From NCBI RefSeq assembly GCF_020329435.1, contig NZ_JAGKJK010000011.1:1-64000 (forward strand): a stretch of DNA of 64,000 nucleotides, written 5' to 3'. The DNA comes from Bradyrhizobium hereditatis (GTDB taxonomy: Bacteria; Pseudomonadota; Alphaproteobacteria; Rhizobiales; Xanthobacteraceae). This document shows positions 7,694 through 15,128 of this stretch, in pieces. Positions within the stretch are counted from its first letter, which is position 1. The number at the start of each line of letters is the position of its first letter. The notes under the pieces are model-generated. The model was not told where the DNA came from and did not search any database. It was given only the letters and a program-made list of their open reading frames with translations. The position numbers and the translations under genes are program-made.

Positions 7694-8242
7694 TCATCCG
7701 CCGTTGCCGCCGATCACGGCGCGCACGGTCTCGTCAGGTCCGAAATCCTCGGCGCCCTCGACATAGAGCAGCGCAGAGAGTTTCGAGCGCGCGCGGTTGA
7801 CGCGGCTCTTGATAGTGCCGACGGCGCAGCCGCAGATGGCAGCGGCGTCCTCATAGGAGAAGCCGGAGGCGCCGACCAGGATCAACGCTTCGCGCTGGTC
7901 CTGCGGCAACTTGTCGAGCGCGGCGCGAAACTCCTCGAATTCCAGATGCGCGCCTTGCGACGGCTGGGTCTTCAAGGTCTTCGCATAATTGCCCTCGGCA
8001 TCCTCCACCTCGCGCCGCCGCTTCCGGTAGTCGGAGCGAAACAGGTTGCGCAGGATGGTGAACAACCAGGCCGGCAGGTTCGAGCCGGGCTGGAACGAAT
8101 CGATGTTGGCAATGGCGCGCAGCAGCGTTTCCTGAACGAGGTCGTCCGCGCGATCGCCATTACCCGAAAGCGAGATCGCGAACGCGCGCAGGCTAGGCAC
8201 CGACGCCAAAATGTCGTCGCGAAGAGAGTCCGTGAGAGGCAT
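7694..8242 (-). CDS. ecfG: ECF sigma factor EcfG (general stress response)
   Basis: A 182-residue sigma factor of the ECF15/EcfG group, which directs RNA polymerase to stress promoters of the type GGAAC-N16-CGTT. Region 2 is at about 10-75 (DDLVQETLLRAIANIDSF, PAWLFTILRNLFRSDYRKRRRE) and region 4 at about 105-160 (LDKLPQDQREALILVGASGFSYEDAAAICGC, GTIKSRVNRARSKL). The start ATG at 8242 shares its A with the nepR stop (TAATG), giving tight translational coupling. Six exact target promoters are present in this window. Confidence 0.96.
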   Translation of the reverse strand: MPLTDSLRDDILASVPSLRAFAISLSGNGDRADDLVQETLLRAIANIDSFQPGSNLPAWLFTILRNLFRSDYRKRRREVEDAEGNYAKTLKTQPSQGAHLEFEEFRAALDKLPQDQREALILVGASGFSYEDAAAICGCAVGTIKSRVNRARSKLSALLYVEGAEDFGPDETVRAVIGGNGG

Positions 8243-8439
8243 TAGTCCCTCCCGTCATTTTTTGCTGTTTCGTCGATCTGGGCCGCCGCCGCCTCCGGCC
8301 CGTCGAGTTTACGGATCAGCTCCGCAAAGCGGTCCGGCACGCCCTGTCGAACCACATCGTCGTACATGGCGCGGAGCTGGTGGCCGATTCTGGATTGAAT
8401 CTCGGCGTTGAGCCCGCCCTGTTTCTTTACTTCCTTCAT
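8242..8439 (-). CDS. nepR: Anti-sigma factor NepR
   Basis: NepR binds and inhibits EcfG until phosphorylated PhyR titrates it away. This 65-residue form starts at ATG 8439 (MKEVKKQGG) and holds the family core QSRIGHQLRAMYDDVVRQGVPDRFAELIRKLD, residues 13-46. The frame is open for 30 more residues upstream (to 8529), but these lack family similarity. The stop overlaps the ecfG start. The acidic tail QIDETAKNDGRD is typical. Confidence 0.95.
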   Translation of the reverse strand: MKEVKKQGGLNAEIQSRIGHQLRAMYDDVVRQGVPDRFAELIRKLDGPEAAAAQIDETAKNDGRD

Positions 8440-8534
8440 GGTCTGATCCACGCTTCCCCGAGAGTTAATTCTCTGTGGTTTCAAGAGGTTACCTCGAAAT
8501 TGGGCCTTTGCCGCCGAGTTATAGATCAAAGGCT

Positions 8535-8559
8535 AATGCGAATAGTTGCGGAAGGTTCC
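8535..8559 (-). promoter_or_regulatory. Near-consensus EcfG promoter upstream of nepR-ecfG
   Basis: On the minus strand GGAAC (8559-8555) is followed after 16 bp by CATT (8538-8535), one mismatch from the CGTT consensus. EcfG autoregulation is known in several alphaproteobacteria. The site lies about 95 bp before the nepR start. Confidence 0.5.
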
Positions 8560-8741
8560 GAATTCCTGGAACTTTTTCTGGAACTTTTTTGTCCCCCGGG
8601 AGTAGTCGGGTGGACAGGGGAACCAGGGTCCCCCCGCCGCAACTAAAATTGACGCCCGACGCGGCGCATAAAGGTTACGTCCGCCCGGCTGAGACCCTAA
8701 CTACGGCCAAGGATACGGCCCAAGATAAGGATGGAATGGGG

Positions 8742-9548
8742 ATGTCGCGATCACAGCTCGTTGCTGAACATCTGCCGCTGTTGCGGCGCTATGCCCGTGC
8801 GCTGACCGGAAACCAGGCCTCGGGCGACGCCTATGTGGCCGCCATGCTGGAGGCCTTGCTGCAGGATTCCTCGTTGCTGGACGAACGGCATGGCCCGCGC
8901 GCCGGGCTGTTCAAGCTGTTCACCCAGATCTGGAATTCGGTCTCGCTCAACGATAACCCTGATGTCGCGACATTGGCGCTGCCGCCGGAGCGCCGGCTGT
9001 CCAACATCACGCCGCTGCCGCGGCAGGCCTTCCTCCTGCTCTCGCTTGAAGGCTTCTCCGAGGAGGAGGTGGCGTTCATTCTCAATACCGACATCGCCGA
9101 GACCCGGCGCTTGACCGACGAAGCCGGCCGCGAGATGGCGGCGGAAATCGCCACCGACGTGCTGATCATCGAAGACGAGACCTTCATCGCGATGGACCTC
9201 GAGAGCCTCGTCAAGAATCTCGGCCACAACGTGATCGGCGTCGCGCGCACCCATGCCGATGCGGTGGCGCTGGCGAAGAACAAGAAGCCCGGCCTGATCC
9301 TCGCCGACATCCAGCTCGCCGACGGCTCGTCGGGCCTCGATGCGGTCAACGAATTGCTGCGCGTGTTCGAGGTGCCGGTGGTGTTCATCACCGCTTACCC
9401 CGAGCGCTTCCTGACCGGCGAGCGGCCCGAGCCCGCGTTCCTGATCTCAAAGCCGTTCCAGCCCGCGATGGTGTCGGCGGTGGCGAGTCAGGCGCTGTTC
9501 TTCCAGCGCAACTCGCGCAACCGCGCCCCGCGCGCAGCCACTGGCTGA
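8742..9548 (+). CDS. phyR: Response regulator PhyR (sigma-like domain plus receiver)
   Basis: Anti-anti-sigma factor of the general stress response. With ATG 8742 the protein has 268 residues: an EcfG-like N-terminal domain (about 1-130, LRRYARALTGNQASGDAYVAAMLE, FLLLSLEGFSEEEVAFIL) and a receiver domain (about 138-255). The receiver has acidic pair E144/D145, phospho-acceptor D189 (LILADIQLADG), T217 and K237 (SKPF). ATG 8736 is 6 bp upstream with AAGGA at 4 bp, so two starts are possible. It is divergent from nepR-ecfG over about 300 bp. Phosphorylation frees the sigma-like domain to capture NepR (established for the family). Confidence 0.97.
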   Translation: MSRSQLVAEHLPLLRRYARALTGNQASGDAYVAAMLEALLQDSSLLDERHGPRAGLFKLFTQIWNSVSLNDNPDVATLALPPERRLSNITPLPRQAFLLLSLEGFSEEEVAFILNTDIAETRRLTDEAGREMAAEIATDVLIIEDETFIAMDLESLVKNLGHNVIGVARTHADAVALAKNKKPGLILADIQLADGSSGLDAVNELLRVFEVPVVFITAYPERFLTGERPEPAFLISKPFQPAMVSAVASQALFFQRNSRNRAPRAATG

Positions 9549-9564
9549 TCGAAGCGTCGTAGTG

Positions 9565-9590
9565 TAGAGTTGGAATGTAGAGTTGGAATG
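9565..9590. repeat. Perfect 13-bp tandem duplication after phyR
   Basis: Two head-to-tail copies of TAGAGTTGGAATG lie directly before the phyR terminator. Confidence 0.9.
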
Positions 9591-9622
9591 ATCCGGCGCG
9601 CCGCACTGCGCGCCGGATTTTT
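9591..9622 (+). terminator. Intrinsic terminator of phyR
   Basis: A perfect 10-bp stem ATCCGGCGCG / CGCGCCGGAT with an 8-nt loop is followed by TTTT. Confidence 0.85.
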
Positions 9623-9685
9623 GTTGGGTCGAACCGTTGCGGCCTTTCGGGCGACGAACGTCTTGATGATGTGGAGCAGGGATCG

Positions 9686-10681
9686 ATGAGTGTTGGGCTG
9701 ATCGGCCTGCTCGATGATGTCGCGGCAATAGCCAAGGTGGCTGCAGCCTCGCTCGACGATGTGGCGAGCCAGGCCGCCAGAGCGGGTGTGAAGGCGGCCG
9801 GCGTCGTCATCGACGATACCGCCGTCACGCCCGGATACGTGATCGGGTTCGAGCCGAAGCGCGAGCTTCCCATTGTAGGGAAAATCGCGGCGGGATCGCT
9901 GCGTAACAAGCTCTTGATCCTGCTGCCGGCCGCCCTGGTGCTGAGCTACTTCCTCCCCTGGACGATTACGCCGCTCTTGATGCTGGGCGGTGCGTATCTC
10001 TGCTATGAAGGGGTGGAGAAGGTGATGGAAGCGGTCATGCCCCATCAGGCGCATGACCATGAAGCCCAGATCGGCACGGTGGCGGTGAACCCGCAGTCGG
10101 TCGAAGATGAGAAGGTCGCAAGTGCGATCAAGACCGACTTTATCCTCTCGGCCGAGATCATGTCGATCACATTGGCGACCCTGCCTGTGGGCAGCATCTG
10201 GAAGCAGGCGCTGGTGCTGGCGGTTGTGGCGATCGGAATCACCGCCGCCGTGTATGGCGTGGTGGCCCTCATCGTGAAAGCCGACGACGTCGGCTTGGCG
10301 ATGGCACGCAGCGGCGTCACGCCGGTGGGCAGGTCGGTCGGACGCGGCATTGTTCGCGGCATGCCCGCGCTCCTGAAAATTCTCAGCGTGATCGGGACGG
10401 CCGCGATGATCTGGGTTGGTGGCGGCATCATCCTGCACGGCCTCGAGGTCTACGGTCCGCCTGCGATCCACGACGCCGTCACCAACGCAGCCGAAGCTGT
10501 GGCCCACGCCTTTCCATCGCTTGCCGCGATTCTGGAATGGACGGTTGAGGCGGCCATCTCTGGCGTCATAGGCCTGCTGATCGGCGCCGCATCGATTCCG
10601 GCCGTCGGATTTGTCTTCGCACCGGCATGGAAACGGCTGAAGCGTCTTCTGCATCGCCGTGGGAATAGGCTGGCTCCGTGA
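9686..10681 (+). CDS. DUF808 family inner-membrane protein
   Basis: A 331-residue polytopic membrane protein of the DUF808 (YedI) family. The family signature LLDDVAAIAKVAAASLDDVA lies at residues 6-25 and is followed by PGYVIGFEPKRELPIVGKIA. Several hydrophobic segments (about 75-110, 155-200, 225-260, 280-310) support an integral membrane location. ATG 9686 (MSVGLIGLL) is preferred over the GTG 15 bp upstream because it begins the conserved block. The function is unknown in all members; a transport role is only a guess. It stands alone between the phyR terminator and a non-coding gap. Confidence 0.93.
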   Translation: MSVGLIGLLDDVAAIAKVAAASLDDVASQAARAGVKAAGVVIDDTAVTPGYVIGFEPKRELPIVGKIAAGSLRNKLLILLPAALVLSYFLPWTITPLLMLGGAYLCYEGVEKVMEAVMPHQAHDHEAQIGTVAVNPQSVEDEKVASAIKTDFILSAEIMSITLATLPVGSIWKQALVLAVVAIGITAAVYGVVALIVKADDVGLAMARSGVTPVGRSVGRGIVRGMPALLKILSVIGTAAMIWVGGGIILHGLEVYGPPAIHDAVTNAAEAVAHAFPSLAAILEWTVEAAISGVIGLLIGAASIPAVGFVFAPAWKRLKRLLHRRGNRLAP

Positions 10682-11047
10682 ACAGCGGCCGGCCATAGGC
10701 CGTGCCGCTTGCCTCCTTGGAAGCGCGGGGCAGCGCGAAGTGAGGTTCCGTCTGCGCCGGCGCAGCATCGGGTCGGCAGGAGGCCCGCTCCTAAACCTTT
10801 GTATAGAAGGTCCATCCGTTTCGATGTCGGTTGTTTACCTCCGTACAATTGAGCACGGCGCATATGAGTCTTAGCGTGGGTGCGTCGAGGCAGGATATAC
10901 ATTGTCGCATTGCCTGGCGCACCGTCGCTTCCTCCTCCCGGTTAGCGGGCGCCGCCTGCCTCGTCACCTCGGTCGCCGCGGCGCCTGCCTGCGGGCAAAG
11001 CTGAGCCGATGCGTGCACGCATATTTGAATGAGGGTTTATTGGTCTG
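10682..11047. other. Intergenic gap without supported gene
   Basis: These 366 bp carry a GC-rich hairpin just after the DUF808 stop (GCGGCCGGCC / GGCCGTGCCGC region) and no frame with a credible start plus codon bias. No stress-type promoter was found here. Confidence 0.6.
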
Positions 11048-11656
11048 ATGTCACCGTCTGCCACAACCGCGCTCTTCATTGATGGCGCCAATTTGTACGC
11101 GACCGCCAGAGCGCTCGGCTTCGACATCGACTACAGGCGCCTGCTCAAGGAGTTCCAGGATCGAGGCGCGCTGTTGCGGGCCTTCTATTACACGACCCTC
11201 ATCGAGGACCAGGAGTACGTATCGCTTCGTCCCCTGATCGATTGGCTCGACTATAACGGCTACACGGTCGTCACCAAGCTCACCAAGGAATTCTTCGATG
11301 CCGGGGGCCGTCGCAAGGTCAAGGGCAGCATGAATATCGAGCTCGCCGTCAACGCGATGGAGCTGGCCGACCGTATCGACGCAATGGTTCTGTTCTCGGG
11401 CGACGGGGATTTCCGCCCGTTGCTGGAAGCGGTGCAGCGACGCGGCGTTCACGTTACCGTGGTCTCCACTTTGGCCAGTCAGCCGCCGATGGTGGCCGAC
11501 GAACTGCGGCGTCAAGCCGACGCCTTTCTTGATCTGGCGGATCTGAAATCAAGGATCGGGCGCGATCCGTCGGAGCGGCCGGCGGCACGCGACATCCGCC
11601 AGCAATCGCCGCAATTCCTGCGTGCCACGGTCAATGGAAACGATGTCACGAAGTGA
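11048..11656 (+). CDS. NYN domain protein (LabA/DUF88 family)
   Basis: A 202-residue NYN-domain protein, a PIN-like fold with predicted metal-dependent ribonuclease activity. Acidic active-site residues can be seen in ALFIDGANLYATARALG (residues 9-25), NIELAVNAMELAD (about 100-112), and LFSGDGDFRPLLE (about 118-130). GVHVTVVST follows, as in LabA-like members. The C-terminal 35 residues are polar and variable. ATG 11048 is preceded by a weak ribosome site (GAGGG). Its targets are unknown. Confidence 0.92.
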   Translation: MSPSATTALFIDGANLYATARALGFDIDYRRLLKEFQDRGALLRAFYYTTLIEDQEYVSLRPLIDWLDYNGYTVVTKLTKEFFDAGGRRKVKGSMNIELAVNAMELADRIDAMVLFSGDGDFRPLLEAVQRRGVHVTVVSTLASQPPMVADELRRQADAFLDLADLKSRIGRDPSERPAARDIRQQSPQFLRATVNGNDVTK

Positions 11657-11704
11657 TCGTGTGAACCAGTTCACGTCATTCTCCCCGCGCTCGCGCTATC
11701 ATTG

Positions 11705-11845
11705 TCGCGAAACGGAGACGACCTCCGGCGGGTGATATCCAAGTTCGCGGCCGGGCACCTCCCCCCGGCTCGGGCCACCAGCTTCAATTTCATAGCTGGT
11801 CGGACTTATCCGGCGCGTCCCACCTAGCGCGCCGGTTCTTTTTTT
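11705..11845 (+). ncRNA. Candidate small RNA with exposed CCUCC motif
   Basis: No gene fits this 140-bp stretch, yet it ends in a strong terminator. Before that is a hairpin ACCAGCT (11777-11783) / AGCTGGT (11794-11800) and, upstream, a pyrimidine run CACCTCCCCCC (about 11756-11766) able to pair with ribosome-binding sites. A possible promoter is TTCACG-N17/18-CTAT ending near 11700. The layout resembles alphaproteobacterial sRNAs with anti-Shine-Dalgarno loops. It could instead be only the 3' untranslated end of the NYN gene. Confidence 0.4.
11810..11845 (+). terminator. Strong intrinsic terminator
   Basis: Stem CCGGCGCG (11810-11817) / CGCGCCGG (11828-11835) is followed by TTCTTTTTTT. Confidence 0.9.
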
Positions 11846-11894
11846 GCGCACACCGACCGTGGAGCCTTGGGCTGCAAGCTGCTATGCGACCGGG

Positions 11895-12776
11895 ATGGAT
11901 GCGGCGCGGCGCGGCAAATGGATCGGGTTTCTCTGCCTCGGCGTGACGGCGTTCGGATGGGCGCTGAACTGGCCGCTGATAAAGCTCTTGCTGCAGCAAT
12001 GGCCGCCTCTGTTCGCTCGCGGGCTCGCTGGCGTGGCCGCAGCGCTGATCCTGTTTTCGATCGCGAAGGCGCGGGGGCAGGAGCTTGAAATCCCGCGAGA
12101 GGCGATCTCACGGCTGTCGTTTGCGTCCTTCACCAACGTGTTCGCCTGGATGGGATTTTCCACGGTGGCGATGAAATTCGTTCCCGTGGGCGAAGGCGCG
12201 CTGATCGTCTACACCATGCCGATCTGGGCGACGCTGCTGGCTTGGCCCCTGGCCGGCATGCGGCCGAAGCTGGTCGATATCGCAGCGCTCGTCCTCGGCG
12301 TCGGCGGCATCGCCGTGCTCTTGGGCGGCAATGGATTTTCCTTCGACAGCGGACGGATCATCGGCATCGCTTTGCTGTTCTCCGCCGCGATCTTCTTTGC
12401 GATCGGCAATATTCTGAACCGCGTCGCCTTACCGATGCCGCCGCTGGTCGTGGTCGCCTGGCAGGTCGGGCTCGGCTGCCTCGTGATGCTGATCCTTGGC
12501 GTCGTGTTCGAGCAGCCAAACTATGGTGCGCTGACGGCGCAAGGGCTGGCCTGCTTCATCTACATGACGCTGGTGCCGATGGGGCTCTGTTATCTCACCT
12601 GGTTCGAGACCCTGCGCCGTCTGCCGCCATCCTCAGCCTCGACCGGCATGCTGCTGGTGCCGCTGATCGGCGTGATCTCCGCAGCTCTCATTCTCGGCGA
12701 ACCTCTCGGCCTCCGCGAAGTCGCTGCGGTGGTGCTGGTGCTCGGCGGCGTGACGCTGGCGTTGCAGAAGGTGTGA
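11895..12776 (+). CDS. EamA-family (DMT) transporter
   Basis: A 293-residue drug/metabolite transporter with two EamA repeats and about ten hydrophobic helices (for example LCLGVTAFGWALNWPLI at 13-29 and LVPLIGVISAALILGEPLGL near the end). The GEPL motif closing the second repeat is typical. ATG 11895 (MDAARRGKW) is chosen; the frame continues upstream only into the preceding terminator. The substrate cannot be inferred. It is a single gene downstream of a strong terminator, so it needs its own promoter. Confidence 0.93.
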   Translation: MDAARRGKWIGFLCLGVTAFGWALNWPLIKLLLQQWPPLFARGLAGVAAALILFSIAKARGQELEIPREAISRLSFASFTNVFAWMGFSTVAMKFVPVGEGALIVYTMPIWATLLAWPLAGMRPKLVDIAALVLGVGGIAVLLGGNGFSFDSGRIIGIALLFSAAIFFAIGNILNRVALPMPPLVVVAWQVGLGCLVMLILGVVFEQPNYGALTAQGLACFIYMTLVPMGLCYLTWFETLRRLPPSSASTGMLLVPLIGVISAALILGEPLGLREVAAVVLVLGGVTLALQKV

Positions 12777-13086
12777 GGGGCCTCGTCCTATGCGGTGCCG
12801 TTGTGAAAACGTCCCTGCACATCAGATTGAACGTGATGCGATAAGAAAAATTTCAGCAACCACAGCTAGATTGGCCGAAGGACCGAACATAAGTGCCAAG
12901 GAAAGTCATGTGGAGCATCTGATCGCGATGCGCCTGGGTTCGCGACTACCTGGATCGCTTGCCGGACCGCACCCCTGATCAACTTCCGCTGCTTCATCGA
13001 ATTGCTCGGCTGGCAATGGGAGTGACGCTATCTCTTCTGATCCTGGTACCAATAGCTTGGCTGGTGTTCTGGCGTTAGATGGGGCG
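12777..13086. other. Intergenic stretch with a coding-like remnant
   Basis: Within these 310 bp the plus-strand frame ending at the TAG near 13078 reads VRDYLDRLPDRTPDQ, LPLLHRIARLAMGVT and then a hydrophobic segment LSLLILVPIAWLVFWR, which looks like a real protein end. It has no ATG start, and the adjacent upstream frame ends in HVEHLIAMRL. A small gene broken by a frameshift near 12935-12950 is possible but unproven. Confidence 0.35.
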
Positions 13087-13443
13087 ATGTCTGTGAAGGA
13101 GCTTTTCCGAACAATTGGCTTGGTCGCATTTGGCCTGGGCTTCATTTCCATGGGTTGTTATCGATTGTATGGATGGTATGAGACCGGCCAGTTGGTGGTG
13201 CACGGAGGGGCTTATCGCCCCTTGTCCTATGGTGCCGAGCCGCTCCTGTTTGCTTTTAGGTTCGCCAACTTCAGCTTGATGGTTGCGCTGGGAGTTCTCT
13301 TCATTTTTAGCGCTTCTACTTCCGGCTATGGCGACGATGACGCCGCCACCTACTCGTTCTACTCGGTGCGGATCGCTCCGCTGCGGGGCAAACCCAATTT
13401 TGCCGACGGCGGAATGCTGATCGTACAGGTCTCAATGACTTGA
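13087..13443 (+). CDS. Hypothetical membrane protein
   Basis: I do not recognise this 118-residue protein. It has two hydrophobic segments, TIGLVAFGLGFISMGCYRLY (about 8-27) and FANFSLMVALGVLFIFSAS (about 60-78), separated by a polar loop. The start ATG 13087 (MSVKELFR) has weak upstream purines. The C-terminal 25 residues lack codon bias, so the true end or frame may be disturbed. It directly follows the coding-like remnant described for 12777-13086. Confidence 0.5.
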   Translation: MSVKELFRTIGLVAFGLGFISMGCYRLYGWYETGQLVVHGGAYRPLSYGAEPLLFAFRFANFSLMVALGVLFIFSASTSGYGDDDAATYSFYSVRIAPLRGKPNFADGGMLIVQVSMT

Positions 13444-13521
13444 TCGCCTGTTGAACTGCGTTCCCCGCCCGCATAGGCTTGCGGCAGCAACAACAATAAC
13501 AGCCGGAAGCGCCCCTTACCG

Positions 13522-14793
13522 ATGCAGTCCGCCGAGCGGCCTTTCCCCCACCGCCGGGGCCTGATCATCGTTGCGACAATGGCCACGGCGTATGTCGCCA
13601 GCCATTTCTTCCGCGCCTCCAATGTCACCATCGGCCTCGATTTGATGCGCGATCTCGCCATCGGGCCGGAAGCGCTGGGGGCGCTGACCGGGGCCTTCTT
13701 CTTCGGCTTTGCCGCGATGCAGATTCCCTGCGGCTTCTTCTTCGACCGCTTCGGGCCGCGCTACACTGTGGTCGGCATGCTGATCGTCGCGTGCCTCGGC
13801 GGCGCCATGTTCACGCTGGCGCCGAGCTGGCCGGTGCTGCTGACGGGTCGGGTGCTGATGGGCGCCGGCTGCGGCGTCATGCTGATCGGCAGCATGGTGG
13901 TGATCTCGCGCTGGTTTCCGCCGGACCGCTTCTCGACACTGACGGCGATCGTGCTGTCGATCGGCCTGCTCGGCAATCTCGCCGCCACCACGCCGCTGGC
14001 CTGGGCATCGGAGGCAGTCGGCTGGCGTCCGGTGTTCGGCGCCGTTGTCGTGTTCACGGCGCTGGCGACGGTTGCGATCTTTCTGGTGGTGCGCGATGCG
14101 CCGCCCGGCCATCCCTTCCTCAGCCGCAAGGCGGAGCCGCCCGGCGAGATGCTCCGTGGTCTCCTCGAAGTGCTGCGCAACCCGCGTCTGAAGCCGATCC
14201 TGGCGCTGAACTTCTGCAACTATGCCTGCACCTTCACCGTGCAGGGGCTGTGGGGCGGTCCGTTCCTGCGCGAGGTGCATGGGCTCAGTCCGATCGCGGC
14301 GGGCAATGTATTGTTCTTCGCGGTGATCGCCTACCAGGCCGGCATGCTCGCTTTCGGCCCGCTCGACCGCCGGCTCGACACTCGCAAGGGCATTGCGATC
14401 GGCGGCACGCTGGTGATCGTTGTCCTGCTCGCGATCCTCGCGCTGCTCTCCCATCCGCCGGCCTGGCTGCCGGTGGCCGTCATCGTCGCCATGGGCTTCT
14501 TCTCGGCGTCCAGCACCATGGTGATGACCCACGGCCGCGGCATCTTCCCCGACCGCCTGATCGGCCGCGGCATCTCGACCATGAACACATCAGTGATGCT
14601 CGGCGTCGCCTGCATGCAGACGCTCTCCGGCATCATCATCGGCGCCTTCGAGCCGCTCGCCAGCGGCGCCCGCACGGAGGACGCCTATCGCGCACTGTTC
14701 GGCACGCTGACGCTGGTGCTGCTTGTGGCGGTTGCGGTCTACAGCCGTTCGCAGGATGTGAAGCCGAGCGAGGAGATGAGGGCGAGGAAGTAG
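13522..14793 (+). CDS. MFS transporter
   Basis: A 423-residue major facilitator with about 12 predicted helices. The loop 2-3 signature FDRFGPRYTVVG (about residues 74-85) and the first helices AYVASHFFRASNVTIGLDLM are characteristic of the MFS. A GAGCGVMLIGSM segment is in helix 4 and a basic cytoplasmic loop falls mid-protein. The substrate is unknown; organic-anion or sugar-type MFS proteins share this layout. It begins at ATG 13522 (MQSAERPFPHRRG) and is preceded by 78 bp without a clear promoter. Confidence 0.95.
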   Translation: MQSAERPFPHRRGLIIVATMATAYVASHFFRASNVTIGLDLMRDLAIGPEALGALTGAFFFGFAAMQIPCGFFFDRFGPRYTVVGMLIVACLGGAMFTLAPSWPVLLTGRVLMGAGCGVMLIGSMVVISRWFPPDRFSTLTAIVLSIGLLGNLAATTPLAWASEAVGWRPVFGAVVVFTALATVAIFLVVRDAPPGHPFLSRKAEPPGEMLRGLLEVLRNPRLKPILALNFCNYACTFTVQGLWGGPFLREVHGLSPIAAGNVLFFAVIAYQAGMLAFGPLDRRLDTRKGIAIGGTLVIVVLLAILALLSHPPAWLPVAVIVAMGFFSASSTMVMTHGRGIFPDRLIGRGISTMNTSVMLGVACMQTLSGIIIGAFEPLASGARTEDAYRALFGTLTLVLLVAVAVYSRSQDVKPSEEMRARK

Positions 14794-14829
14794 AGGAACG
14801 GCCCGGGAGTTCCTGCGCCGGCGGGAATG

Positions 14830-14854
14830 GGAACGTCGCAACGCATTGCGCGTT
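14830..14854 (+). promoter_or_regulatory. Exact EcfG promoter (GGAAC-N16-CGTT)
   Basis: GGAAC is at 14830-14834 and CGTT at 14851-14854. The ATG of the next small gene begins 8 bp after the -10 element, where transcription should start, so the transcript would be leaderless or nearly so. Confidence 0.7.
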
Positions 14855-14861
14855 GCCCGAC

Positions 14862-15077
14862 ATGTCCGCATCGAACATTGCAAAGCCAATAGCTCGCGCG
14901 ATCAATATTTATCGTTCCATGACCAGACATGATCTGGACATGCGGACACAGCGCGATCTCGCCAGGCACATCAAGGCGGTTGCCGAACAGGGAACGCACG
15001 ATCCCGGCCGGTTGACCGTGCATGGTCTCAGCTATTTGCGGGCGCGGGAGCGGCAGTCGAAGGAACCAAAAGAGTAA
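14862..15077 (+). CDS. Small hypothetical protein, probable general-stress gene
   Basis: A 71-residue, basic, soluble protein (MSASNIAKPIARAINIYRSM, then RTQRDLARHIKAVAEQG and LTVHGLSYLRARERQSK). I do not recognise a family. The support is an exact EcfG promoter that places the predicted transcription start on the ATG, plus a balanced helical composition. A later in-frame ATG at 14919 is possible but has no ribosome site. The frame also runs as a shadow through the MFS gene, so it is easy to mis-annotate. Confidence 0.6.
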   Translation: MSASNIAKPIARAINIYRSMTRHDLDMRTQRDLARHIKAVAEQGTHDPGRLTVHGLSYLRARERQSKEPKE

Positions 15078-15128
15078 GTCGGGGCTCAAGCCGAAGTTAG
15101 ACGAGAGCGGCCGAGCTGGCCTCGCCAG

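Noticed and set aside
13791..14861. Long plus-strand frame overlapping the MFS gene
   Set aside because: A +1 shadow of the MFS gene. Only its last part (14862-15077) has independent promoter support.
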